The position numbers were made by a program, and so were the translations under genes. From Streptomyces sp. D2-8 (lineage in GTDB: Bacteria > Actinomycetota > Actinomycetes > Streptomycetales > Streptomycetaceae): DNA of 64,000 nucleotides. The notes beneath the pieces are model-generated. The model did no database searches and was not told the DNA's origin. It saw only the letters and a program-made list of their open reading frames with translations. Positions 1-8,669 of the stretch are shown piece after piece (the first letter of the stretch is position 1; every line of letters starts with the position of its first letter). Location: contig NZ_JAAHBP010000005.1 in NCBI RefSeq assembly GCF_023184515.1, positions 1 to 64,000 of the forward strand, written 5' to 3'.

Positions 1-59
1 CCCCCGGGGGCGATCAGCAGGGACCTTGCCGACATGGCCGCTCTCCTCCACACCCGGTG
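1..59. repeat. Near-direct repeat of the 3' end of the adjacent quinone oxidoreductase gene
   Basis: Bases 1-59 match bases 176-234 almost perfectly: one substitution, one extra G near position 21 and one missing base near 50. The second copy is the last codons and stop of the oxidoreductase gene at 169-1158; the first lies just beyond it. No gene is supported in 1-168 and nothing else is seen there. It may be a duplicated gene tail, a fragment of a second copy further left, or an assembly artefact at the window edge. Confidence 0.7.
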
Positions 60-168
60 GAGGGGTCGGCAGCGGTCGCTACGCAGGTGCGATGGAGCTG
101 CCGGGGTCCGGCGCCGGGCCCAGCCGCCCCCCGGCCGGAAGGGGGCGCCACGAGCCCGGCGGTAGGTG

Positions 169-1158
169 TCAGGCGCCCTCGGGGGCGATCAGCAGGACCT
201 TGCCGACATGGCCGCTCTCCTCCACCACCCGGTGCGCCGCGGCAGCGTCCGGCATGGGGAGTTCCCGGTCGACGACCGGGCGCAGGTGGCCGCCGGTGAA
301 CAGCGGCCAGACGTGTTCGCGTACGGCCGCGACGATGGCGGCCTTCTCCTCCGGCGGCCGGGCGCGCAGGGAGGTCGCACTGATCGCGGCACGCTTGGCC
401 AGCAGGGCGCCGATGTTCAGCTCGCCCTTGACGCCGCCCTGCATGCCGATGATCGCGAGCCGGCCGTTGACGGCGAGGGCCTTGACGTTGCGCTCCAGGT
501 ACTTGGCGCCCATGTTGTCGAGGATGACGTCGGCACCGGCGCCGTCCGTCGCCTTCCTGACCTCCTCGACGAAGTCCTGCTCGCGGTAGTTGACCAGGAT
601 GTCGGCGCCCAGCTCGGCGCACCGCTCGAGCTTCTCCTTCGTCCCGGCCGTCACGGCCACCCGCGCACCGACGGCCTTGGCCAGCTGGATGGCCATGGTG
701 CCGATGCCGCTGGAGCCGCCGTGCACGAGGAGCGTCTCACCGGGCCGAAGGTGGGCGATCATGAAGACGTTCGACCAGACGGTGCAGGCCACCTCGGGCA
801 GCGCCGCGGCCTGCGTCAGGCCGACCCCGTCGGGCAGGGGCAGCAGCTGCCCGGCCGGGACGGCCACCTTCTCGGCGTAGCCGCCGCCGGAGAGCAGCGC
901 GCACACCTCGTCGCCGACGTTCCAGCCGGAGACACCGGGGCCGATCCCGGCGATCCGCCCGGAACACTCCAGGCCGGGGTAGGGGGACGCGCCGGGCGGC
1001 GGTTCGTAGAAGCCCTGCCGCTGCAGGATGTCGGCCCGGTTGACGGCGCCGGCCGCCACCTCGACCAGGACCTCGCCCTCGCCGGGCACGGGATCCGGGA
1101 CCTCGGCCCAGACCAGCGCCTCGGGCCCACCAGGTTCGGGAATCGTGATCGCATGCAT
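169..1158 (-). CDS. NAD(P)H:quinone oxidoreductase, zinc-independent MDR family
   Basis: A 329-residue medium-chain reductase of the quinone oxidoreductase (PIG3/QorA-like) type, expected to reduce quinones or activated double bonds with NADPH in the cytosol. The N-terminal GroES-like domain has the NRADILQRQG and YPGLECSG motifs typical of the family. The Rossmann domain starts near residue 140 with VHGGSSGIGTMAIQLAK. Catalytic zinc ligands are absent, as expected for this branch. The ATG giving MHAITIPEPGG was chosen because it aligns with family starts; the frame stays open far upstream without homologous sequence. It is transcribed away from the ABC exporter genes at 1330. Identity as a family member is firm; the substrate is unknown. 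Confidence 0.9.
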   Translation of the reverse strand: MHAITIPEPGGPEALVWAEVPDPVPGEGEVLVEVAAGAVNRADILQRQGFYEPPPGASPYPGLECSGRIAGIGPGVSGWNVGDEVCALLSGGGYAEKVAVPAGQLLPLPDGVGLTQAAALPEVACTVWSNVFMIAHLRPGETLLVHGGSSGIGTMAIQLAKAVGARVAVTAGTKEKLERCAELGADILVNYREQDFVEEVRKATDGAGADVILDNMGAKYLERNVKALAVNGRLAIIGMQGGVKGELNIGALLAKRAAISATSLRARPPEEKAAIVAAVREHVWPLFTGGHLRPVVDRELPMPDAAAAHRVVEESGHVGKVLLIAPEGA

Positions 1159-1329
1159 GCAGGGGACCGTACCCGTCGGTCCCCGCACGGAGTCCCCCTC
1201 CGTCCCCGGGACCGCCCCGCCTACGCCATGGGACCGGTCCCGGCGAAAATCCATGTGCGGGACCGATGAGTTTGCGCGACGGTAAAGGTCTCCCCATGCG
1301 TAGCCCAAGCACGCGGAAGGACCCCCAGC

Positions 1330-2340
1330 ATGAACACGCAGACGTCCGGCCTGGCAATCGAGACCGCGGGCCTGGTGAAAACGTTCGGCGAGACGAGGGC
1401 CGTCGACGGAGTCGACCTGGCCGTGCCCGCGGGCACGGTCTACGGCGTCCTCGGCCCGAACGGCGCCGGCAAGACCACCACCGTGAAGATGCTCGCCACA
1501 CTCCTGCGGCCGGACGGCGGCGAGGCACATGTCTTCGGCCACGACGTCGTCCGCGAGGCGGACGAGGTGCGCGGCCGGGTGAGCCTCACCGGCCAGTACG
1601 CGTCGGTGGACGAGGACCTCACCGGCACCGAGAACCTGGTCCTGCTGGGCCGGCTGCTCGGCCACCACAAGAAGGCCGCCCGCGAGCGCGCCGCCCAGCT
1701 CCTGGAGGCCTTCGGGCTCACGGAAGCGGCCGCGAAGCAGGTCAAGCACTACTCGGGCGGCATGCGGCGCCGTATCGACATCGCCGCGTCCATCCTCAAC
1801 ACCCCCGACCTGCTGTTCCTGGACGAGCCGACGACCGGCCTCGACCCGCGCAGCCGCAACCAGGTCTGGGACATCGTGCGGGCCGTGGTCGCCCAGGGCA
1901 CCACCGTGCTGCTGACCACGCAGTACCTGGACGAGGCCGACCAGCTGGCGTCCCGGATCGCCGTCATCGACCGCGGGAAAGTGATCGCCGAGGGCACCAA
2001 GGGCGAGCTGAAGTCGTCCGTCGGCGCCGGATCCGTGCATCTGCGCCTGCGAGATCCCGACCAGCGCGATCTCGCGGCCGACCTGCTGCGCCGTGCCCTC
2101 GACGCGCAGGTGCAGCCGGAGCCCGACCCGGTGGCCCTCACCGCCCGCCTCGGCAGTGACGACTCCGCGGCCGAGCAGGCCGCCCGCGCGCTGAACGAGC
2201 TGGTCCGCGGCGGCATCACCGTCGACAACTTCTCGCTGGGCCAGCCCAGCCTGGACGAGGTGTTCCTCGCCCTCACCGGGCACGACACGCACGACTCCGC
2301 CGAGCACTCCGACGCCCCGAAGGACGAGGTGGCGGCATGA
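1330..2340 (+). CDS. ABC transporter ATP-binding protein, DrrA/daunorubicin-resistance type
   Basis: A 336-residue ABC ATPase that would power the adjacent ABC-2 permease to export a drug or lipid. Walker A is [10 protein letters not shown] near residue 41, the signature is YSGGMRRR, Walker B is [12 protein letters not shown], and the DrrA-type C-terminal extension (about residues 230-330) follows. The length matches DrrA homologues. A good ribosome site (ggaagga) precedes the ATG. The stop overlaps the start of the permease gene (ATGA), so the two are translationally coupled. No producing cluster is next to it, so a general exporter is more likely than self-resistance. Confidence 0.95.
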   Translation: MNTQTSGLAIETAGLVKTFGETRAVDGVDLAVPAGTVYGVLGPNGAGKTTTVKMLATLLRPDGGEAHVFGHDVVREADEVRGRVSLTGQYASVDEDLTGTENLVLLGRLLGHHKKAARERAAQLLEAFGLTEAAAKQVKHYSGGMRRRIDIAASILNTPDLLFLDEPTTGLDPRSRNQVWDIVRAVVAQGTTVLLTTQYLDEADQLASRIAVIDRGKVIAEGTKGELKSSVGAGSVHLRLRDPDQRDLAADLLRRALDAQVQPEPDPVALTARLGSDDSAAEQAARALNELVRGGITVDNFSLGQPSLDEVFLALTGHDTHDSAEHSDAPKDEVAA

Positions 2341-3185
2341 GCACCACGACGACCACCGAGACCAGAGACCTCGCCCCGGTCAAGACCGAGTCCCTCACCG
2401 CGCTGCTCGTCTCCCGGGAGCGGCCGCCGCGGCCCAGCGCGTGGTCGGCCTCGATGACCTTCGGCTGGCGGGCGATCCTCAAGATCAAGCACGTGCCGGA
2501 GCAGCTCTTCGACGTCACGGCGTTCCCGATCATGATGGTGCTGATGTACACGTACCTGTTCGGCGGGGCGCTGGCCGGCTCGCCGAAGGAGTACATCCAG
2601 TTCCTGCTGCCGGGCATCCTCGTGATGTCGGTCGTGATGATCACGATGTACACGGGTGTCTCCGTGAACACCGACATCGAGAAGGGCGTCTTCGACCGGT
2701 TCCGCAGTCTGCCGATCTGGCGGCCGTCCACGATGGTCGGCTATCTGCTCGGCGACGCCCTGCGGTACACCATCGCGTCGGTCGTGATGCTCACCGTCGG
2801 GATGATCCTCGGTTACCGGCCGGACGGCGGGGTCGCCGGAGTGCTCGCCGGGATCGCCCTGCTGGTGGCCTTCTCGTTCGCCTTCTCGTGGATCTGGACG
2901 ATGTTCGGGCTGATGCTGCGCACCGAGAAGTCGGTGATGGGCGTCAGCATGATGGTGATCTTCCCGCTCACGTTCCTGTCCAACGTGTTCGTCGACCCGA
3001 AGACCATGCCGGGCTGGCTGCAGGCGTTCGTGAACAACAGCCCCATCACCCATCTGGCGTCGGCGGTGCGCGGCCTGATGGGCGGCGACTGGCCGGCCGA
3101 CGAGGTCGCCTGGTCGCTGGGCTGGGCGGCGCTGTTCGTGCTGGTCTTCGGGCCGGTCACGATGCGGCTGTACAACCGGAAGTAG
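2337..3185 (+). CDS. ABC-2 type permease, DrrB family
   Basis: A 282-residue membrane subunit with about six hydrophobic segments, starting around [20 protein letters not shown] and ending in an ABC-2 C-terminal pair. It carries the usual family stretch [19 protein letters not shown], followed by NNSPITHL. It should form the transmembrane channel with the ATPase encoded immediately upstream, whose stop it overlaps by four bases. About 70 hydrophilic residues precede the first membrane segment. A strong GC-rich hairpin follows the stop. Confidence 0.93.
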   Translation: MSTTTTTETRDLAPVKTESLTALLVSRERPPRPSAWSASMTFGWRAILKIKHVPEQLFDVTAFPIMMVLMYTYLFGGALAGSPKEYIQFLLPGILVMSVVMITMYTGVSVNTDIEKGVFDRFRSLPIWRPSTMVGYLLGDALRYTIASVVMLTVGMILGYRPDGGVAGVLAGIALLVAFSFAFSWIWTMFGLMLRTEKSVMGVSMMVIFPLTFLSNVFVDPKTMPGWLQAFVNNSPITHLASAVRGLMGGDWPADEVAWSLGWAALFVLVFGPVTMRLYNRK

Positions 3186-3205
3186 CTCTCGGACGCTCGG
3201 GCCCT

Positions 3206-3245
3206 GGCCGGCCGTCGCGCACCGTGCGGTGCGGGGCGGCCGGCC
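3206..3245. terminator. Bidirectional hairpin between convergent drrB-like and K+ channel genes
   Basis: Nine-base outer arms (ggccggccg at 3206-3214 and cggccggcc at 3237-3245) enclose an inner complementary pair (gcaccg / cggtgc). It sits in the only 74 bases between two convergent genes, as expected for a shared terminator. There is no strong T-run. Confidence 0.6.
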
Positions 3246-3259
3246 GTTCGCTCTGCTCG

Positions 3260-4375
3260 TCAGTTGCGGGGCATCGGGGGCATCGGGCGGATGTCCGGCG
3301 CGATCTGGGTGGCCGGAGTCTTCCGCACGATGGTGATGAGCCGGTCGGTCAACTCCAGTTTCCCGACGGCCGCATCGTCGTAGCCGAGCACCCGATGACC
3401 GCGTATGACGCTCACGACCAGATCGGCGACCTCCCTCGGCGCCTTGCCCACCTCGGCCTTGACGACCGGCCGCTCCACGATGTCGAGCCCGCTGCCCTGC
3501 TGGATGAGGTCCTCCAGCACCATGCCGGCGGAGGGGCTGAGCACGGAGAGGCCGAGCAGACGGCCGGCGGCGCTGGCGCTGGTGATGACAGCGTCGGCGC
3601 CGGACTGCTTCAGCAGCGGCGCGTTCTCCTCCTCGCGCACGGCGGCCACGATGTTCGCCCCGCGGTTGAGCTGCCGTGCCGTCAGTGCCACCAGGACCGC
3701 CGTGTCGTCGCGCTGGGTCGCGATGATGATCTGGCGTGCCTTGTGGACCTCGGCCTGCCTGAGCACCTCGCTGCGCGTCGCGTCTCCGACGATGCCCGCG
3801 TACCCCTCGGCGGTCGCGGCGTCGATCACCTTGGAACTGGGATCGACCACGACGACCTGTTCCTTCTTCAGTCCCGTCGCGCAGACGGTCCGGATCGCCG
3901 ACCTGCCCTTCGTGCCAAAACCGATGACGACGGTGTGATCGCGCAACGTGGACCTCCAGCGGGTCAGTCGCCACTCCTCCCGAGTGCGTTCGGTGAGAGC
4001 TTCGAGCGTGGTACCGACCAGGATGATCAGGAACAGCACACGCAGGGGCGTGATGACGAGGATATTCGTCAGCCGGGCGCCATCACTGGCGGGAATGATG
4101 TCACCGTAGCCGGTGGTGGAGAGAGTGACGGTCGCGTAGTAGAAGGCGTCGAGGAGGTCGACGCCGCCGCCCGCGTTGTCGTTGTAGCTGTCGCGGTCGG
4201 CGTAGACGATCAGCGCGGTCATGAGAAGGACCCCCAGCGCCATCGACAACCGCCTGGCGACCTGGCGGATCGGATGCTCCACCACGGTCTTCGGGAGTTT
4301 CACCCGATGGGTCACCAGATGCTCGTCGGCCTGGCGGGCGATCGCGTCCTGGCCCGGAAGTTTCACGTGAAACAC
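3260..4375 (-). CDS. Potassium channel with RCK (TrkA-N) regulatory domain
   Basis: A two-transmembrane potassium channel of 371 residues if the GTG at 4375 is the start (protein beginning VFHVKLPGQ). TM1 is at about residues 43-59 (LSMALGVLLMTALIVY), the pore filter TTGYGD at 87-92, and TM2 at about 103-126. A cytoplasmic RCK/TrkA-N domain starts at HTVVIGFGTKGRSA near residue 147, and a TrkA-C-like domain occupies the last 100 residues. It is predicted to be a ligand- or nucleotide-gated K+ channel in the plasma membrane. The start overlaps the 3' end of moeA by 13 bases, and a parS site lies inside the overlap. A second GTG nine bases in is an alternative start. Confidence 0.9.
   Translation of the reverse strand: MFHVKLPGQDAIARQADEHLVTHRVKLPKTVVEHPIRQVARRLSMALGVLLMTALIVYADRDSYNDNAGGGVDLLDAFYYATVTLSTTGYGDIIPASDGARLTNILVITPLRVLFLIILVGTTLEALTERTREEWRLTRWRSTLRDHTVVIGFGTKGRSAIRTVCATGLKKEQVVVVDPSSKVIDAATAEGYAGIVGDATRSEVLRQAEVHKARQIIIATQRDDTAVLVALTARQLNRGANIVAAVREEENAPLLKQSGADAVITSASAAGRLLGLSVLSPSAGMVLEDLIQQGSGLDIVERPVVKAEVGKAPREVADLVVSVIRGHRVLGYDDAAVGKLELTDRLITIVRKTPATQIAPDIRPMPPMPRN
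4360..4373. promoter_or_regulatory. parS centromere site (ParB-binding)
   Basis: The perfect 14-base palindrome gtttcacgtgaaac matches the Streptomyces parS consensus exactly. In Streptomyces about twenty such sites cluster around oriC, where ParB loads for chromosome segregation. Here it is embedded in coding sequence: it spans the end of moeA and the first codons of the K+ channel gene, fixing the residues FHVK at the channel N-terminus. I found no second copy in the window. Confidence 0.93.
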
Positions 4376-5751
4376 ACCCCGATTCCTCCGGACGCCCACG
4401 GCAGGTCCAGCAGTTCCGTCTCCAGCCCAGGTCCAGCGCCGCCCGGCGGGACCACGGCCAGCGCGTCGGCGGCCGCGATGCCGCGCAGCATGGCGGGGCC
4501 GTTGTAGTGCAGCGGCACGGCCTCGTCGCCGCGCAGGACGACGGGGACGAGCCGGGTGTCGTGCGGGTGCCCCTGCACGGCGTCCCGGAGCGGCATCGTG
4601 TACGGCTCCGGGGCCGGGCGGGCCGTGAGGATCCGCAGCAGCGGCTCGGCGAGCGTCAGCAGCCCGGAGACGGCGGCGAGCGGGTTGCCGGGCAGGCCTA
4701 CGAGGTGCTGGGTCTCCGTGGTGCGGGCCAGCAGCATGGGATGGCCCGGGCGGACCCTGACGCCGTCCACGAGGAGTTCGGCGCCGATCCGGCGCAGGGT
4801 CGGGTGGACGTGGTCGACCGGGCCCGCCGCGGTGCCGCCGGTGGTGAGGATGACGTCGGCGTCGGAGGTGGTGATGGCCTCGTGCAGGGCGTCGGCGTCG
4901 TCGCGGATGCGCCGGACGGCGGTGACCTCGGCGCCGAGCGCCCGCAGCCACGGCGGCAGCATCGGGCCGAGCGCGTCCCGGATCAGGCCGTCGTGCGGCC
5001 GCCCCTGGGTCAGCAACTCGTCCCCGAGGACCAGGACTTCGGCGCGGGCGCGGGGAACGGCGGTGAGGGTGTCGTATCCGGCCGCCGCCGCGAGCCCCAG
5101 GACGGCCGGGGTGACGAGGGTGCCGACGGCGAGGAGCTGATCGCCGGTGCGGCACTCCTGGCCGCGCGGGCGGATGTCCTGGCCGGGGACGACGTCCCTG
5201 GTCGCGTGGAGGCGGCCCGTGTCGTCGGTGCGGCCGTGCTCGCTGCGCAGGACCGCGCTGGTGTCCGGGGGGATGCGGGCGCCGGTGGCGATCCGGACAG
5301 CCTCGCCGTCGGTGAGGGGCGCGGGCGCGGCGTGTCCGGCCAGGACGCCCTCGTCCCGGACGTGCCAGGGGGCGGGGCCGCAGACCGCCCAGCCGTCCAT
5401 CGCGGAGGTGTCGAAGGAGGGGAGGTCGGTGAGGGCCTCGAGCGGGGCGGCGAGGGTCAGGCCGAGGGCGGTGTCGAGGGGCGCGGAGACGGGTGCGCGG
5501 CGGGCGGCCCGGGTCGCGTTGCGGCCGGCGCGTTCGGCGAGGGCCCGGGCCTCGGGCCAGGGGGTGGCGCGGTGGCGGGCCTCGGGCCGGGCGGAGGGGT
5601 CCGGCTGGTGGGAGGTGCGGGCGCGGTCCGTCTCACCTCGCGCGGCGGGGCCGGGCAGGTGGTTGCCGTTGCTGTTCTTCACGAGGGCGAGCACCTCCTC
5701 GACGTCGAGATCCTCGGCGTCCTCACCGGCACGGGCGCCGTGCGGGGTCAT
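4363..5751 (-). CDS. moeA: Molybdopterin molybdenumtransferase MoeA
   Basis: A 462-residue MoeA-family protein that inserts molybdate into adenylylated molybdopterin during molybdenum cofactor synthesis. The N-terminal MoeA domain contains the hallmark SFDTSAMDGWAV. The central MoaB/Mog-like domain carries TTGGTAAGPVDHV and VRPGHP. The region LVGLPGNPLAAVSG precedes the C-terminal domain IV. The first 50 or so residues are a divergent acidic/hydrophilic extension. The start ATG overlaps the stop of the mobA-like gene (ATGA), so the two Moco genes form one operon. The stop codon falls within the parS palindrome. Confidence 0.92.
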   Translation of the reverse strand: MTPHGARAGEDAEDLDVEEVLALVKNSNGNHLPGPAARGETDRARTSHQPDPSARPEARHRATPWPEARALAERAGRNATRAARRAPVSAPLDTALGLTLAAPLEALTDLPSFDTSAMDGWAVCGPAPWHVRDEGVLAGHAAPAPLTDGEAVRIATGARIPPDTSAVLRSEHGRTDDTGRLHATRDVVPGQDIRPRGQECRTGDQLLAVGTLVTPAVLGLAAAAGYDTLTAVPRARAEVLVLGDELLTQGRPHDGLIRDALGPMLPPWLRALGAEVTAVRRIRDDADALHEAITTSDADVILTTGGTAAGPVDHVHPTLRRIGAELLVDGVRVRPGHPMLLARTTETQHLVGLPGNPLAAVSGLLTLAEPLLRILTARPAPEPYTMPLRDAVQGHPHDTRLVPVVLRGDEAVPLHYNGPAMLRGIAAADALAVVPPGGAGPGLETELLDLPWASGGIGVCFT

Positions 5752-6737
5752 CCGGCGTCCGGGCGGGTGTCGGGCGTGGCGTCGGGGGCCACATCGCCCT
5801 GAGAGGGCTGCGGCCCGCTGCCGGAGGGCCGGGCCTCCTCCGAGGTGCTCTCCTGCGCCCAGCGGACGGCGAGTGCAGCGGCCTTGCGGGCGGCCTCGGC
5901 GACCGCCTCGGGGCCTCCGCCGGCCCGGGCGGCCGCGTAGCCGACGAGGAAGGTGGTCAGCGGGGCCGCGGGCCGGGCCACACCGTGGGCGGCGTCGCGG
6001 GCGAGGTCGAGCAGCCCGTGGGTGTCGACATCGAGGTCGATCCCCAGTTCGTCCTTGACGGCGGAAATCCATTCATCCAACACGTGCCCATGCTCCCTGA
6101 TACGTGCCCTGGCGACGGCGATGTCGTCCCAGGTGTCGCAGTCGAAGGACGCGACGGGGTCGGAGATGCGGGTGAGGTTCAACTCGGCGGTGAGACGCCG
6201 CAGGGGGAGACCGGTCAGGGCGCCGTGCCGGCCGGCGAGGAGCGCGAGCTCCTCGCGCAGCCGCGGCGCGCGGTAGGCGGCCACGAGCGGCTGGTCACGG
6301 CCGCCGGGGTCGGTCAGCAGCACGCCGTCGCAGGCGCTCGCCCGCAGCGCGCCCAGCAGGCGCCCCACGGTCGGCTCCTGAAGGAACGGCAGGTCGGCGG
6401 AGAGCACGACGACGTGCTCGGCCGTGGTGTGGCGGAGCCCGGCGTCGAGCGCGGCGAGCGGTCCGCCGCCGGGCGGCGGGTCCTCGCGCGCCCAGGTCAC
6501 GGGCCGTGCGGTCGGCCGGGGCGCGGCGACGACGATGGTGCACCGGGCACCGCCGCAGGCGGCGAGCACGCGGTCGAGCAGGGCCCGCCCGCCCACGCGC
6601 ACACCGGGTTTGTCCGTGCCGCCGAGGCGCCGGGCGGCGCCACCGGCGAGCACGACGGCGTCGTACCCGGCGGGGTCCGCCCCCTGCGCGGGGCCGGCGC
6701 CGGCGCCGGGTTCACCGGGGGGCTCGTAGGCGGTCAC
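5748..6737 (-). CDS. mobA: Molybdenum cofactor guanylyltransferase-like protein (MobA type) with C-terminal DUF6457-like domain
   Basis: A 329-residue protein. Residues about 25-200 form an NTP-transferase domain with the nucleotide motif VVLAGGAARRLGGTDKP and the metal-binding LSADLPF. This family attaches GMP to molybdopterin. A second helical domain (about 205-290, beginning LDEWISAVKDELGID) resembles the DUF6457 domain often fused to or encoded next to MobA in actinobacteria. The C-terminal 40 residues are Pro/Ser-rich and probably disordered. It is translationally coupled to moeA downstream. A repeat-rich 465-base spacer lies upstream. Confidence 0.87.
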   Translation of the reverse strand: MTAYEPPGEPGAGAGPAQGADPAGYDAVVLAGGAARRLGGTDKPGVRVGGRALLDRVLAACGGARCTIVVAAPRPTARPVTWAREDPPPGGGPLAALDAGLRHTTAEHVVVLSADLPFLQEPTVGRLLGALRASACDGVLLTDPGGRDQPLVAAYRAPRLREELALLAGRHGALTGLPLRRLTAELNLTRISDPVASFDCDTWDDIAVARARIREHGHVLDEWISAVKDELGIDLDVDTHGLLDLARDAAHGVARPAAPLTTFLVGYAAARAGGGPEAVAEAARKAAALAVRWAQESTSEEARPSGSGPQPSQGDVAPDATPDTRPDAG

Positions 6738-6839
6738 CCCACGAGTATGCGTGCCCCCGCGATCACAGGGAACGCGGGGGAACCGACACGATCACTGGCC
6801 CCGGTCCGCGGGCCGGACAGGAATCACCGCGTCCGCACG

Positions 6840-7200
6840 GTGGCCACGCAGCAATCCCGGCATCCGCGCGGTGGCCGCACGGTAGTCACGGCCGCCCGTC
6901 CCTTCGGCCGCGCAGGAGTCACGGCCGCCCGGCCTGTTGCCACCCAGCAATCCCGGCATCCGCGCCCGGTTGCCGCCCGGTGATCACGGCCGCCCGTCCC
7001 TTCGGCCGCGCAGAAGTCACGGCCGCCCGGCCTGTTGCCACCCAGCAATCCCGGCATCCGCGCCCGGTGATCACGGCCGTCCGTCCGGTCGGCCGCGCAG
7101 GAGTCAGGCCGTCCGTCCGTCGGCCGCGCGGGAGTCACGGCCACCCCTCCGGTCAGCCGCACAGGAGCCGGCCGGACGGGATCAGAGCGTGCCCGGACGG
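6840..7200. repeat. Imperfect tandem repeat array (minisatellite) between bkdC and mobA
   Basis: The 465-base gap 6738-7202 has no supported gene. It holds three copies of agcaatcccggcatccgcgc at 6850, 6946 and 7044 (period 96-98). Interleaved are several copies of a unit of about 33 bases built on tcacggccgcccg with ttcggccgcgcag (6885, 6918, 6983, 7016, 7069 onward). The 3' end has a separate duplication of gacgggatcagagcgtg abutting the bkdC stop. Purpose unknown; nothing spacer-like suggests CRISPR. Confidence 0.85.
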
Positions 7201-7202
7201 GA

Positions 7203-8669
7203 TCAGAGCGTGCGCAGCAGCACCGCCGGTTGTTCCACGCAATCCGCCACGTACCGCAGGAAGCCGCCCGCCACGCCCCCGTCGCACACCCGGTGGTCGA
7301 AGGTGAGCGAGAGCTGGACGACCTGCCGTACCGCCAGCTCGCCCTCGTGCACCCACGGCTTGGGGACGATGCGGCCGACGCCGAGCATGGCGGCCTCGGG
7401 GTGGTTGATGATCGGGGTGGAGCCGTCGACGCCGAAGACACCGTAGTTGTTCAACGTGAAGGTCCCGCCGGTGAGTTCGCCCGGCGTCAGCGTCCCCGTC
7501 CGGCCCGCCTCGGTCAGCCGGGCGAACTCGGCGGTCAGCGACTCGGCGTCCCGCGCGTGCGCGTCCCGTACGACCGGGACGACGAGGCCCCGGTCGGTCT
7601 GCGCCGCGAAGCCCAGGTGCACATGGCCGAACCGCACGACCTCCCTGGCCTCCGCGTCCACCGTGGAGTTGAGCTCGGGGAAGCGGGCGAGGGCCGCGGT
7701 GCAGATCCGGGCCAGCAGGGCCAGGAGGGAGATCTTCGGTCCGCCGGCCGCGTTCATGGCCGTGCGCGCCCGCATGAGCTCCGTGGCGTCGGCGTCCACC
7801 CAGCAGGTGGCGTCCGGGATCTCGCGGCGACTGCGCGCGAGCTTGTCGGCGACGGCGCCCCGGATGCCCTTGAGCGGGGTGCGGATCTCGCCGGCGGCCG
7901 CTGCCTCCGAGGGCCGGGACGCCGGAGCCGGGCTCGGTGCCTGCGGCACGTGCGGCTGCGGCTCGGCCGTCGGCGCCGCCGCGGCGCCCTGGCCGGCGGC
8001 GCGCAGGGCGTACTCCACGTCCGCCCGCAGGATCAGCCCGTCGGGGCCGGACCCGGTCAGCGCCCGCAGGTCCAGGCCGTTCTGCCGGGCCAGCCGGCGC
8101 ACCAGCGGCGAGATCACGGGGACGGGACCGTCGTCCGCCCCGGGCCCGCCCTGCCCGTTCACCGTCGTCGCGGGGCCGCCGGCCTGCGCGGTCAGCGCGG
8201 TCGCGGGGCCTGCGGCCCGCGCGTGCACCGGCGTCGCGGCGGCATCGGCCCGCCCTTTCACCGCCCCGGCGGCACCGGCCTGCCCGGCTGTCGCGGACGC
8301 GCGGGACACCGGCCGCTCCTGCCGTACCCGGCGACGCCGCGCGGGCGCCTCGGAGGTGCCGTAACCGACCAGGACGTTGCCCGAGCCCTGGGAGCCGGTG
8401 TCCCCGGCGCCGGAGGCCGGCCGCTCCCCCACCGCCACCGTGATCAGCGGCGCGCCGACGGGCAGTTCCGTGCCCTCCTCGCCGAAGCGGGCCGTGACCA
8501 CACCGCCGTAGGGGCACGGCACCTCGACCATCGCCTTGGCCGTCTCGACCTCGACGACCGGCTGGTCGATGGCGACCACGTCGCCGACCTCGACCAGCCA
8601 GCGCACGATCTCCGCCTCGGTGAGCCCCTCACCGAGGTCGGGCAGCTTGAACTCCAGCACCTGTGCCAT
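7203..8669 (-). CDS. bkdC: Branched-chain 2-oxoacid dehydrogenase E2 (dihydrolipoyl acyltransferase)
   Basis: A 488-residue E2 core subunit that moves the acyl group from E1 through lipoate to CoA. It makes isobutyryl-, isovaleryl- and 2-methylbutyryl-CoA, the starters for branched fatty acids and many polyketides. The lipoyl domain (residues 1-80) has its modified lysine at ETAKAMVE (K45). An Ala/Pro-rich linker follows, then the E1/E3-binding domain (VRRLARQNGLDLRALTGSG), another linker, and the catalytic domain ending with the HRVCDGG active-site motif. It is the last gene of the bkdA-bkdB-bkdC operon; its ATG overlaps the bkdB stop by one base (TGATG). Confidence 0.96.
   Translation of the reverse strand: MAQVLEFKLPDLGEGLTEAEIVRWLVEVGDVVAIDQPVVEVETAKAMVEVPCPYGGVVTARFGEEGTELPVGAPLITVAVGERPASGAGDTGSQGSGNVLVGYGTSEAPARRRRVRQERPVSRASATAGQAGAAGAVKGRADAAATPVHARAAGPATALTAQAGGPATTVNGQGGPGADDGPVPVISPLVRRLARQNGLDLRALTGSGPDGLILRADVEYALRAAGQGAAAAPTAEPQPHVPQAPSPAPASRPSEAAAAGEIRTPLKGIRGAVADKLARSRREIPDATCWVDADATELMRARTAMNAAGGPKISLLALLARICTAALARFPELNSTVDAEAREVVRFGHVHLGFAAQTDRGLVVPVVRDAHARDAESLTAEFARLTEAGRTGTLTPGELTGGTFTLNNYGVFGVDGSTPIINHPEAAMLGVGRIVPKPWVHEGELAVRQVVQLSLTFDHRVCDGGVAGGFLRYVADCVEQPAVLLRTL

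Noticed and set aside
169..2307. Very long open frames opposite or fused to real genes (for example 169-2307, 1749-3974, 20369-22879, 40268-42823)
   Set aside because: They are antisense or read-through frames produced by high GC. Real family domains occupy only one frame, and the rest is Arg/Gly/Pro-rich with no motif.
6840..7200. CRISPR array
   Set aside because: Repeats are imperfect, directly adjoining and vary in period; there are no unique spacers of uniform length and no cas genes.
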